The position numbers and the translations under genes were made by a program. Positions 1 to 8,053 of a stretch of 16,346 nt of DNA are shown piece by piece (within the stretch, counting starts at the first letter, position 1; every line of letters starts with the position of its first letter). The DNA comes from PNAI01 sp964575715 (lineage in GTDB: Bacteria; Pseudomonadota; Alphaproteobacteria; Rhizobiales; Xanthobacteraceae): the NCBI GenBank assembly GCA_964575715.1, contig CAZNSG010000182.1:1-16346 (forward strand). Direction: 5' to 3'. The notes under the pieces were generated by a model. It saw only the letters and a program-made list of their open reading frames with translations. It was not told the origin of the DNA and ran no database searches.

Positions 1-576
1 TTGGTGCCCGCGCGCACGCTCGCCGAACTGATCGCATACGCCAAGGCCAATCCCGGCAAGGTCAGCTACGCCTCGGGCGGTCTCGGCTCCTCGCCGCACC
101 TCGCCGCCGAACTGCTGAAGGCGGAAGCCAAGATCGACATCGTCCACGTCCCCTATCGCGGCACGGGTCCGGCCTTGCAGGACCTTATCGCCGGGCATGT
201 GCAGATGAACTTTTCCGCCGTGTCCCCGGTCATCCCCCACATCCAGAGTGGAACGCTGCGCGCGCTCGGCGTTTCGACGCTCAAACGCACGGCGCTGCTG
301 CCGGATGTTGCAACGATCGCCGAGCTTGCCTTTCCGGGTTTTGAGGCGACCGCATGGCACGGCCTGGTCGTAACCGCCGGGACGCCAAAAGAGGTGATCG
401 CGACCCTGCATCGCGGCATGATGGCGACATTGAACGATCCGGACACGCGCAAGGCGCTCACCAATCTCGGCATCGATGTCGTCGGCAGCACGCCGGAGGA
501 GTTGGCCGCCTATATCAAAGCCGAAATCCCCAAATGGGCCGCGCTCATCAAGGCCACCGGCGCCACGCTTGACTGA
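1..576 (+). CDS. Bug/TctC-family periplasmic solute-binding protein, C-terminal part (runs off left edge)
   Basis: The frame is open from the first base, so the gene begins before the window; 191 residues up to the TGA stop are visible, against roughly 320 for a whole Bug protein. The visible part has family hallmarks: the segment KVSYASGGLGSSPHLAAELL, the following HVPYRGTGPALQDLIAGHVQ, and the closing region with TIAELAFPGFEATAWHGL and TPEELAAYIKAE. Bug proteins bind carboxylates or related small molecules in the periplasm and deliver them to TctAB-type permeases, though many are orphans without a permease nearby. No tctA or tctB gene follows here; about 370 bases without a clear gene come next. 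The TTG and GTG codons at the left edge are internal codons, not starts. The ligand cannot be told from sequence. Confidence 0.9.
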   Translation: MVPARTLAELIAYAKANPGKVSYASGGLGSSPHLAAELLKAEAKIDIVHVPYRGTGPALQDLIAGHVQMNFSAVSPVIPHIQSGTLRALGVSTLKRTALLPDVATIAELAFPGFEATAWHGLVVTAGTPKEVIATLHRGMMATLNDPDTRKALTNLGIDVVGSTPEELAAYIKAEIPKWAALIKATGATLD

Positions 577-943
577 CGTGCGAGCGCGTTGCCTAAGCAG
601 GTTTCGGCTGATTGACCAACGGACAATGGTGGAGCAACGTCAGCTTCGCCCAGCACCGGACGAGCGGGAGGTGGGCAGGTATGGGCCAACTGCCGTCGGG
701 GGCCGAGGCAATCTGGGCGCGGTAGATTTGCAACGCCTTGAGAGCAGCATAGGGCGGCTTCGAGTTTGCGCGGCGATTGGATTAGGACGAGGTCCGTAAC
801 CCAACAAGCTAAACCAATAATGTTGGGTTACGCGCTGGCGCTCGACCCAACGTACTGGCTGGCAGCGCTGCAGCGCACGCCCAAGTCGTGCCAGCGCAAC
901 AATCCAACGATGGGCAAAGGCCGAGGAGCCGTTCCGGTGCAGA
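577..943. other. Stretch without a convincing gene; holds a palindromic repeat and a weak minus-strand open stretch
   Basis: Between the Bug gene and the exported protein I find no gene with a start, a ribosome site and a recognisable product. The right half holds the palindromic repeat at 796-851. The left half contains a minus-strand frame open from 781 down to a TAG at 593-595 (62 codons) without an ATG and with a TAA directly upstream. Its translation looks protein-like but I do not recognise it. It may be a decayed gene end or chance. Confidence 0.5.
796..851. repeat. Composite palindromic repeat with GTTGGGT / ACCCAAC arms
   Basis: GTAACCCAACA (796-806) is the exact reverse complement of TGTTGGGTTAC (821-831). 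The same right arm, GTTGGGT (822-828), also pairs with ACCCAAC at 845-851 around a GCGCTGGCGC core. One central arm can thus form either of two mutually exclusive hairpins. The second unit resembles short dispersed repeats with GTTGGGT...ACCCAAC ends that I recall from many proteobacterial genomes. There is no T-tract, so it is not an obvious intrinsic terminator. Confidence 0.65.
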
Positions 944-1675
944 CTATCGATGGTCTCCGACCGGCGTCTTGTAAGTGCCTCTAAAATATTGCTCGAGAAC
1001 ATCGACAGCTTCGAGTTGTACTTTCGCGGCAAATTTCACGCCATTGATGTCCCTTCGTCCAACGGTAGTTTTGAGCCCCTCCTGGATGGCGGCAAGCAGA
1101 TTCTGCATGCTCTTGTCCGGGACATTCTTGGCGAGAGCGGACCAAAACTCATTTGATTCCTTCGCACTGGCTGCAATTGCAACCCAATCGGGTCTCGGGC
1201 CAGCGGCGAGAATACTCAGCTTGAAGCCTGAATAGTCCAGCATCGCCACCTCGACGGGTGCATTGCGGCCGGCGGCATCTTTAGCATTTTCAATGGTTCG
1301 ATAGGCTTCGACCGCGGCAAGCGCAGTTCGCAGGCCGTTGTTTTTCGCCAACGCTTGTTCCATGGCAGCGGTTTGACGTGCGAGAGCCTCGAAAGTCCGG
1401 TTGTCGAGCAGAGGGCGCAATGTCGGGAGCAGCTTTCTCATCGACAGAACTTTTTCTGCGACCTTGGCGGCTTCCCCGGCCAGGGCGAATTCGATGAGGT
1501 CCTCGTTGACTGAAGCGGCATCCGAGAGCACTGCGTTCCGGCTCTCTCCAGCCGTAGAAGCGGCTTTCTCGCTCAACTGCGGCACAGTGGCAGAATCCGA
1601 TTTGGTCGTCTGACCAAAAGCGGGCGACAGGACAAGTGTGGCGACGGCTGTGATGGCGCCGGCGTATTTGAACAT
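944..1675 (-). CDS. Exported (periplasmic) alpha-helical protein of unknown function
   Basis: I do not recognise a named family. The frame is open further upstream, but I place the start at 1675 because AAGGAGA stands a few bases before that ATG and the protein then begins with a clear signal peptide: MFKYAG, then a hydrophobic stretch ending in SPAFGQ, with likely cleavage near residue 22. The mature protein (about 220 residues) is rich in Ala, Glu, Lys and Leu and reads as mostly helical, without membrane segments, cysteines or a catalytic-looking motif. A more structured part around residues 145-185 contains PVEVAMLDYSGFKLSILAAG and RPDWVAIAA. It stands alone, divergent from the aldolase gene. 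Base composition looks less GC-rich than the transporter and enzyme genes nearby, which could mean it is an accessory gene; that is a judgement by eye. Confidence 0.7.
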   Translation of the reverse strand: MFKYAGAITAVATLVLSPAFGQTTKSDSATVPQLSEKAASTAGESRNAVLSDAASVNEDLIEFALAGEAAKVAEKVLSMRKLLPTLRPLLDNRTFEALARQTAAMEQALAKNNGLRTALAAVEAYRTIENAKDAAGRNAPVEVAMLDYSGFKLSILAAGPRPDWVAIAASAKESNEFWSALAKNVPDKSMQNLLAAIQEGLKTTVGRRDINGVKFAAKVQLEAVDVLEQYFRGTYKTPVGDHR

Positions 1676-2043
1676 CACTCTTCTCCTTCGAGAGCTCAGC
1701 CAGGGACGGATATTCACTCGCACGCGCGCAATCGTTGTTTCGCAAACCGGTGCGTCGTCCGGCGCCAGAATTGAGCTGAACGGTACACCCTCGCTATATT
1801 GGTTATTGAAAAAGAATCGGATGGTGGTTAACAAGCCAAGTCGCCGCCAAACAGCCCGAGCAATCGCGGCTCAACTATCGCCCGGGCGGCGTCGGTGGCT
1901 TCAAGAACTCATGACTTTCCTCTACAATGACCACTGCACTTGGGGCTGCGGCGCGTGACCTCGTTTTGCACCAGAATGGCCGCTCTGGGTCGGCTGGTAC
2001 TGGCCGGTGTCGCGTCCGGACGAAACCGAAGGATGACACCGCC
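1676..2043. other. Divergent intergenic region between the exported protein and the aldolase
   Basis: These 368 bases separate two divergent genes and must hold both promoters. I could not assign a -35/-10 pair with confidence on either strand. Open frames run through it in both directions (upstream extensions of both genes), but both genes have better starts nearer their conserved parts, so I leave it as non-coding. AAGGA, spanning 2028-2032, is the likely ribosome site of the aldolase gene. Confidence 0.5.
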
Positions 2044-2802
2044 ATGAATATCCTTACCAAGCCAATGAACCTCGCCCCCATCTCCGACGCCGAGCGAGCG
2101 GCGCGAGTCGACCTCGCCGCAGTCTATCGCCTGTGCGCGCACTATGGCTGGGGCGACGTCATCTACAACCATTGCGCCATGCGGGTGCCGGGCGAAGACA
2201 GCAAGTTCTTGATGAAACGCCACGAGTCGTTGTGGACCGAGGTGACGGCCTCCAATCTCGTAAAGGTCGACATGCACGACGATCTCGACGAGTCGGCCGG
2301 CGTCAACCGTCCGGGCTTCACCCTGCATAGCGGCGTTCTCATGGGCCGGCCGGACGTCAACTGCTCCGTCCACGTGCACACCGAATGGGGCATGGCGCTG
2401 GCCGGTCTCAAGCACGGCCTGCGCATGGTGTCGCAGCAGGCGACGCGCTTCTACCAGCGCGTCGGCTATCACCCCTATGAGGGCATTACCGAGGACTTTT
2501 CCGAGCGCGAGCGCATTCTCGCGCATCTCGGCAAAAATCGCGCATTGATCCTGCACAATCACGGACTTCTCACCGTCGGTAAAATCGCGCGCGAGGCGTT
2601 CATACTGATGAAATATCTGATGAGCGCTGCCGAGATTCAGATCCGGATGGAATCGACCGGCGGCGAATTGATCGAAATCCCGCCGGCGGTCTGCGAAAAG
2701 GTCGCCGCCCAATACGAGTCGCACGACAGCGGCCGGGGCGCGGCCGATTGGCCTGCCTATCTGCGCATGCTCGACCAAATCGATGCGGGGTATCGGGATT
2801 AA
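2044..2802 (+). CDS. Class II aldolase/adducin family protein
   Basis: The 252-residue protein has the class II aldolase fold signature. An N-terminal helix is followed by YGWGDVIYNHCAMRVPGE; the metal-binding histidines are visible in SVHVHTEWGMALAG and in the later LILHNHGLLTVG. Family members such as L-fuculose-phosphate and L-ribulose-5-phosphate enzymes use Zn2+ or another divalent ion to make or break a carbon-carbon bond next to a carbonyl; many bacterial relatives of about 250 residues have unknown substrates, and adducin-like ones may not be enzymes. I chose the ATG at 2044 (MNILTKPMN) over an in-frame ATG 39 codons upstream because AAGGA stands about 11 bases before it and the extra N-terminus is low-complexity and unlike the family. 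No sugar kinase or isomerase lies nearby, so context gives no substrate. It is a cytoplasmic single gene followed by a convergent tRNA. Confidence 0.88.
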   Translation: MNILTKPMNLAPISDAERAARVDLAAVYRLCAHYGWGDVIYNHCAMRVPGEDSKFLMKRHESLWTEVTASNLVKVDMHDDLDESAGVNRPGFTLHSGVLMGRPDVNCSVHVHTEWGMALAGLKHGLRMVSQQATRFYQRVGYHPYEGITEDFSERERILAHLGKNRALILHNHGLLTVGKIAREAFILMKYLMSAAEIQIRMESTGGELIEIPPAVCEKVAAQYESHDSGRGAADWPAYLRMLDQIDAGYRD

Positions 2803-2896
2803 AGGGCTGCGGAGCAGAAGCATTTTAGTCTGGCGATTTCAGAATGTGCAGATCAAGTCTAGCCGGCCCATGAAATTTTGATGCGTATAAGGAATT

Positions 2897-2973
2897 TGGT
2901 CGGAGTGGCAGGATTTGAACCTGCGACCCCCACGTCCCGAACGTGGTGCGCTACCAGACTGCGCTACACTCCG
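2897..2973 (-). tRNA. tRNA-Pro, anticodon CGG, CCA encoded
   Basis: Read on the minus strand, a complete cloverleaf folds: acceptor CGGAGTG with CACTCCG, a GCGC/GCGC D-stem with an AGTCTGGTA loop, anticodon stem CCACG/CGTGG around the loop TTCGGGA (anticodon CGG, reads CCG proline codons), a five-base variable region, and a GCAGG/CCTGC T-stem with loop TTCAAAT. The discriminator base is A, and CCA follows in the DNA (2897-2899), giving 77 bases in all. It is transcribed alone, against the flanking genes. A promoter is visible at 3003-3031. Confidence 0.97.
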
Positions 2974-3005
2974 ACAGAAGGCTGGCCTTACAGAAGGTTG
3001 GTCTT
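2974..3005. repeat. Tandem 16-bp imperfect repeat in the tRNA-Pro 5' leader
   Basis: Bases 2974-2989 and 2990-3005 are the same 16-mer (ACAGAAGGCTGGCCTT and ACAGAAGGTTGGTCTT) in direct tandem, differing at two positions. Most of it lies between the predicted -10 box and the tRNA 5' end, so it forms the transcribed leader that RNase P removes, and its far end reaches into the -10 box. Confidence 0.7.
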
Positions 3006-3031
3006 ATAGCGGCGGGCCCTTGGCGTCGCAA
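3003..3031 (-). promoter_or_regulatory. Sigma-70-type promoter of tRNA-Pro
   Basis: On the minus strand TTGCGA (3031-3026) is followed after 17 bases by TATAAG (3008-3003), and the tRNA begins 29 bases further on. Both boxes match the consensus at four or more positions with ideal spacing. The spacer is very GC-rich. Confidence 0.65.
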
Positions 3032-3115
3032 GCGCGAGCCTTTAGGCAGTAAAGCAGCGGGCAAGAGACCGGCGCTCAAGCCCTGAAATCGCGCCGGCAC
3101 GGAATGTAGGAGCCA

Positions 3116-4540
3116 ATGGCCAACGAAACCAGACAGCTTGCCGAATATGCCGCCGCGGTCCGCTATCGGGACCTGCCCAAGGACGTCGTGCAGCGCGCCA
3201 AAGACTGCATCGCCGATACGATCGCGACCGTCATCTTCGGCCACGATCTGCCATGGAGCCGGATTATCGTCGCCTATGCCGAGCGCACGGGCGCGCGCGG
3301 TAGAAGCCGGATTCTCGGGCCGGGCCGCGGCACGGTGGCGCCGCCGCTTGCGGCGCTTGCCAACGGCGCGATGGCGCATGCCTTCGAACTCGACAATCTC
3401 ACCTGGCCGAACACCGGCGTGCATCCGGGCGCGACCATGCTGGTGCCTGCGCTCGCGGTGGCGCAGGAGCGCGGCATCGGCGGGCGCGAATTGATCGCCG
3501 CCTTCGTCGCCGGCGCGGAAACCATGATTCGCATCGGGCGCGCGACCAAGCACAACAACGAGAGCCGCGGCTTTCACGCGCCCGGCACCACCGGGCCGTT
3601 TGGCGCCGCGATCGCGGTCGGCCGGCTGTTGCGCCTGGATGCGGAGAAGATGACCAATGCAATTGGCATTGCCGGCTCGCTCGCCGGCGGACTTTTGGAA
3701 TTCGCGCGCGCGGGCAGCGGCGCGATGGTCAAGCGCCTGCATCTGGGCCGCGCCGCGGAGAGCGGCGTGCTGGCGGCGAGCCTTGCGGAGGACGGTTTCA
3801 CCGGACCGCATAGCGTGCTGGAAGGCCCCTTCGGCTATCTCAACGTGTTTTGCGGCGAGCACGATGTTGCGGCGCTCACGCGCGATCTCGGAGAGGAATA
3901 CGCAACCCTGCGCATCATGCTCAAGCGTTTCCCCTGCCACATCACCGCGCATACATCGGTACAGGCGGTCGAGGAGTTGCGGGCGGAGCATGGCTATTGT
4001 GGCGCCGATGTGGCGTCGATCGCCATTGCCGGCAGCGAGAAGATGGCGACGATCAACAATATCCCGGCGCCCGCAGACATCATGATGGCGCAATATTCGA
4101 TTCCGTTCTGTGTCGCGCTGGCGCATTTGCGCAATCCGCGCGATCCGCGCTCGTTCGATGCCGGCGCGGTCGCCGACCCGGCGATCCGCGCGCTCTCAGC
4201 CCGCGTTTCGATTACGGTCGCCGACGAAGCGCGGCACGGCCGCACGCTTGCCAGCACGGTGGCGGTGACGCTCAAGGACGGGCGGATATTGTCGCGCCGC
4301 GTCGCCGATTTCAAGGGCACGCCGGAACAGCCGCTCAATCGCGACGAGATGCGCGAAAAATTTCTGCTGCTCACGCACCATTGCGACAAACGTAAAATGT
4401 CGCGCCTGTTCGAGCGATTGCAGAATCTGGAGCATGAGCGCGCGCTCGACTGGGTGAAAGCATCGGCGCTTTCGGCGCGAGGCAAGGCGCGGCCAAGCAA
4501 GCGCGTCGGCAACCGCACGCGGCGGGGTAAGAGGGCATGA
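3116..4540 (+). CDS. MmgE/PrpD family protein (2-methylcitrate dehydratase-like)
   Basis: The 474-residue length and sequence fit the MmgE/PrpD family. The all-helical domain begins LAEYAAAVRYRDLPKDVVQRAKDC, has the family segment HAFELDNLTWPNTGVHPGAT (about residues 88-107), and then FHAPGTTGPFGAAIAVGRLL and LHLGRAAESGVLAA. The smaller C-terminal domain follows KRFPCHITAHTSVQAVEELR (about residue 275). PrpD dehydrates 2-methylcitrate in propionate breakdown; relatives include cis-aconitate decarboxylase, and many paralogues in alphaproteobacteria have unknown substrates. No prpB or prpC lies nearby, so methylcitrate is not supported here. The start has AGGAG only three bases before the ATG. 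The last 25 residues are an unusual Lys/Arg-rich tail. The stop overlaps the start of the Sua5 gene (ATGA), indicating co-translation. Confidence 0.9.
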   Translation: MANETRQLAEYAAAVRYRDLPKDVVQRAKDCIADTIATVIFGHDLPWSRIIVAYAERTGARGRSRILGPGRGTVAPPLAALANGAMAHAFELDNLTWPNTGVHPGATMLVPALAVAQERGIGGRELIAAFVAGAETMIRIGRATKHNNESRGFHAPGTTGPFGAAIAVGRLLRLDAEKMTNAIGIAGSLAGGLLEFARAGSGAMVKRLHLGRAAESGVLAASLAEDGFTGPHSVLEGPFGYLNVFCGEHDVAALTRDLGEEYATLRIMLKRFPCHITAHTSVQAVEELRAEHGYCGADVASIAIAGSEKMATINNIPAPADIMMAQYSIPFCVALAHLRNPRDPRSFDAGAVADPAIRALSARVSITVADEARHGRTLASTVAVTLKDGRILSRRVADFKGTPEQPLNRDEMREKFLLLTHHCDKRKMSRLFERLQNLEHERALDWVKASALSARGKARPSKRVGNRTRRGKRA

Positions 4541-5532
4541 CCGCCGAGCCGACCACACGCGTCATCCCCGCCGATGCGGGCGCGATCGGGCAAGCCGCCC
4601 GCGCGCTTTTGGCCGGCGGGCTGGTCGCGTTTCCGACCGAGACGGTCTACGGCCTGGGCGCGGATGCCACCAACGGCACGGCGGTGGCGCGGCTCTACGC
4701 CGCCAAGGGCCGGCCGGCGTTCAATCCACTGATCGCGCATGTGGCCGATAGCACGGCCGCGCGCGCGCTGGCCGTGTTCGATGCCGCCGCCGAAAAAATG
4801 GCGAATGCGTTCTGGCCCGGTCCTCTCACCTTGGTGCTGCGTAAGCGCCTTGAATGCCCGGTCGCGGAACTTGCTACCGCCGGGCTCGACACCATTGCAG
4901 TGCGGGTACCCAATCATCCAGTTGCGCGTGACATCCTGCGCGCGCTCGGCCGGCCGATTGTCGCGCCCTCGGCCAATCGCTCGGGCCATGTCTCGCCGAC
5001 GACGGCTGCGCATGTGCTGGCCGACATGCGCGGCCGCATCGAGCTCATCGTCGACGGCGGGCCGACGACGGTAGGCGTTGAGTCGACGATCGTGGCCTGC
5101 CTCGATGGCCGCGCGCTGCTGCTGCGGCCCGGCGGCATTTCGCGCGCGGAAATTGAACGCGTTCTCGGCAATGCTCTCGCCGACGCGCCGGATAGCGACG
5201 CAAATGCTCCGCGCGCGCCCGGGTTGCTGGCTTCGCATTATGCGCCAAAGGCGCGGCTGCGGCTTGACGCCGCCGATGTGCGCGCGGGCGAAGCTTTGCT
5301 CGCCTTCGGTGCAAACCGGCCGGCGGGCGCCGAGCGCGCCCTGCGCGTGCTCAACCTCTCGGAGCGCGGCGACCTGGTGGAGGCCGCCGCCAATCTGTTT
5401 TCGCATCTGCGCGCGCTCGATGCCGTGGGTGCCACAGTAATTGCAGTCATGCCGGTACCGCTTGGCGGCCTGGGCGAGGCCATCAACGACCGGCTGGCGC
5501 GCGCCGCCGCGCCAAGGGATTCGCGCAAATAA
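4537..5532 (+). CDS. sua5: L-threonylcarbamoyladenylate synthase, long Sua5/YwlC form
   Basis: The protein makes threonylcarbamoyl-AMP from L-threonine, bicarbonate and ATP, the first step of t6A37 modification of ANN-decoding tRNAs; TsaBD(E) then transfers the group. The catalytic TsaC/YrdC domain (residues about 10-205) shows TETVYGLG (34-41), KGRPAFNPLIAH (57-68), WPGPLT (93-98), SANRSG (145-150) and the VDGG...GVESTIV segment (172-186). A linker with the family pattern APGLLASHYAPKARL (217-231) leads to a C-terminal Sua5 domain, making this the two-domain form of 331 residues rather than the short TsaC. It starts inside the stop codon of the MmgE/PrpD gene, an unrelated function, so the pair probably shares a transcript for historical reasons. 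It is normally essential or near-essential. Confidence 0.95.
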   Translation: MTAEPTTRVIPADAGAIGQAARALLAGGLVAFPTETVYGLGADATNGTAVARLYAAKGRPAFNPLIAHVADSTAARALAVFDAAAEKMANAFWPGPLTLVLRKRLECPVAELATAGLDTIAVRVPNHPVARDILRALGRPIVAPSANRSGHVSPTTAAHVLADMRGRIELIVDGGPTTVGVESTIVACLDGRALLLRPGGISRAEIERVLGNALADAPDSDANAPRAPGLLASHYAPKARLRLDAADVRAGEALLAFGANRPAGAERALRVLNLSERGDLVEAAANLFSHLRALDAVGATVIAVMPVPLGGLGEAINDRLARAAAPRDSRK

Positions 5533-5550
5533 AGTCGTACCGCAACGCGC

Positions 5551-5604
5551 TTGCAAAAGCGCCGCTTTTGCAATTAATATGACTAGACTGACTAGTTAGG
5601 ATAA
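5551..5604 (+). promoter_or_regulatory. Regulatory region of the Phd/PIN module: perfect inverted repeat, promoter-like boxes, direct repeat
   Basis: TTGCAAAAGC (5551-5560) and GCTTTTGCAA (5564-5573) form a perfect 10-bp inverted repeat around GCC. TTGCAA of the left arm can act as a -35 box, with TTAATA (5574-5579, 17-base spacing) or TAATAT (5575-5580, 18-base) as the -10. Directly behind, TGACTAG occurs twice (5580-5586 and 5589-5595) at a 9-base step. Such sites are typical operators for autoregulating antitoxins of the Phd/YefM fold. The hairpin has no T-tract, so a terminator role for sua5 is less likely but possible. Confidence 0.5.
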
Positions 5605-5892
5605 ATGAACATGAAGCCAGACACTTGGAAGCTGCAGGACGCCAAGGCGCGATTCTCCGAAGTCGTTCGCAAGGCTCGCGCGGGCGAACCGCAACAGGTC
5701 ACGGTTCACGGCAAGCAAGCCGTCGTCGTTGTCGATCCCGAGCGCTTTGATGTGCGCGCAAAGCGGCGGCAGGAACCGACGCTTGCAGGATTCGTCGAGC
5801 AATCGAAGAAATATCGTGGAACTCCGATCAAACTGCAGCGGGTCAAGATGGCTTTCCCAAAATCGTATCGATCTCCGTTCGATGAGGACTAA
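5605..5892 (+). CDS. Type II antitoxin, Phd/YefM family
   Basis: This 95-residue protein (93 if the second ATG at 5611 is used) starts with the Phd/YefM pattern: WKLQDAKARFSEVVRKARAGEPQQVTVHGKQAVVVVDPERF, the DNA-binding and dimerisation domain. The second half, EPTLAGFVEQSKKYRG onward, is the less ordered toxin-wrapping tail. AGGA (5598-5601) is three bases before the first ATG and nine before the second, so the second may be the true start. The gene ends three bases before the PIN toxin start, the usual antitoxin-first order. Antitoxins of this kind neutralise the partner and repress their own promoter alone or in complex; the repeats just upstream fit that. The pair sits between two housekeeping-type genes and looks less GC-rich, in keeping with acquisition. 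Confidence 0.92.
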   Translation: MNMKPDTWKLQDAKARFSEVVRKARAGEPQQVTVHGKQAVVVVDPERFDVRAKRRQEPTLAGFVEQSKKYRGTPIKLQRVKMAFPKSYRSPFDED

Positions 5893-5895
5893 ATC

Positions 5896-6342
5896 ATGAA
5901 GTGGCTCTTGGATACCAACGTGGTCTCCGAGAATGTTCGACCGCTTCCCAATCGATCGGTTGTGGCGTGGATCGCGCAGCGGACTCCGGCTGAGACCGTT
6001 ATCAGTGTCGTTACGGTAGCCGAACTGCGCGTAGGTGCCCTGTCCGCTGGCAAGCAAGAGCGTCGCCTTGAGATCAACAGATGGATCGAAGACGAAATCA
6101 TGAATTCTTTCGCTGGCCGTGTGCTGCCATTGACGGCTGATATCCTGATCGATTGGCTTCAACTTGGCCAAAGATTTGCGTCCAAGGGAAAAACGCGCGC
6201 GCCGGCCGACCTTCTCATCGCTTGCACTGCGCGAGTTCATGATCTCATCGTTGTCTCACGCAATACGCGGGACTTCGCCAACACCGGCATCATCGTGTAC
6301 GATCCCTGGAGCGATCGCACCCATCACATGGGCGTTTCATGA
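5896..6342 (+). CDS. vapC: PIN-domain toxin, VapC-like
   Basis: The 148-residue protein has a complete PIN nuclease active site: LLDTNVVSE with Asp6, VAELRVGAL with Glu43, RAPADLLIACTA with Asp105 and SRNTRDF with Asp126. VapC toxins are Mg2+-dependent ribonucleases that cut tRNAs (often initiator tRNA) or rRNA and stop growth; the particular RNA target cannot be read here. It follows the Phd-type antitoxin after three bases and should be translated from the same message. All four acidic residues are present, so the toxin is predicted active. The next gene, a flavoprotein dehydrogenase, begins 25 bases after its stop and may be partly co-transcribed. Confidence 0.93.
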   Translation: MKWLLDTNVVSENVRPLPNRSVVAWIAQRTPAETVISVVTVAELRVGALSAGKQERRLEINRWIEDEIMNSFAGRVLPLTADILIDWLQLGQRFASKGKTRAPADLLIACTARVHDLIVVSRNTRDFANTGIIVYDPWSDRTHHMGVS

Positions 6343-6367
6343 CGCTTGCGGAGAATAAGTTGCACCC

Positions 6368-7798
<1,431 letters not shown>

Positions 7799-7954
7799 GG
7801 TGCCTCCGCCGGGGGTGATCGCGGGCCGGCCCACCGCGCCCATCAACTGAGGCCGCAGCCGGCCGGAGTTGGGCAGCGGACGCTGGCGGACCTGCATTCT
7901 CATGCTCATGCCGCATCCACGGCAGAGTTGCGTAAGATAGTCGCAGTTTGCCCC

Positions 7955-7983
7955 TTTGGATCGGGCGCGCCCGACGATAGGAT
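7955..7983 (+). promoter_or_regulatory. Candidate TRAP operon promoter with a palindromic operator in its spacer
   Basis: TTTGGA (7955-7960) and TAGGAT (7978-7983) are 17 bases apart and could be weak -35 and -10 boxes upstream of dctP. The first 14 bases of the spacer are a perfect palindrome, TCGGGCGCGCCCGA (7961-7974), a natural place for a repressor. Box matches are modest, so this is tentative. The rest of 7799-8053 shows no gene. Confidence 0.35.
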
Positions 7984-8053
7984 GTCTGCAACGATCCATG
8001 CGGAGCACTGGCGATAGTCAGCCAAGGCGCAACCATACAGGAGGAAATCGACC

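Noticed and set aside
1909..2823. 304-residue minus-strand open frame opposite the class II aldolase
   Set aside because: The plus strand encodes a clear aldolase; this frame has no family features.
2951..4126. 391-residue minus-strand open frame
   Set aside because: It overlaps the tRNA-Pro gene and lies opposite MmgE/PrpD; composition is that of a shadow frame.
3994..5556. 520-residue open frame on the minus strand opposite the MmgE/PrpD and sua5 genes
   Set aside because: It mirrors two well-supported plus-strand genes in GC-rich DNA, has an Arg/His/Ala-rich composition and no recognisable domain.
5551..5573. Intrinsic terminator of sua5
   Set aside because: The stem is perfect but only moderately GC-rich and is followed by AATAT-type sequence, not a T-tract; an operator role is preferred.
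7799..8053. Terminator after the flavoprotein dehydrogenase gene
   Set aside because: The region has GC palindromes such as GGGCCGGCCC (7823-7832), but none is followed by a T-run.
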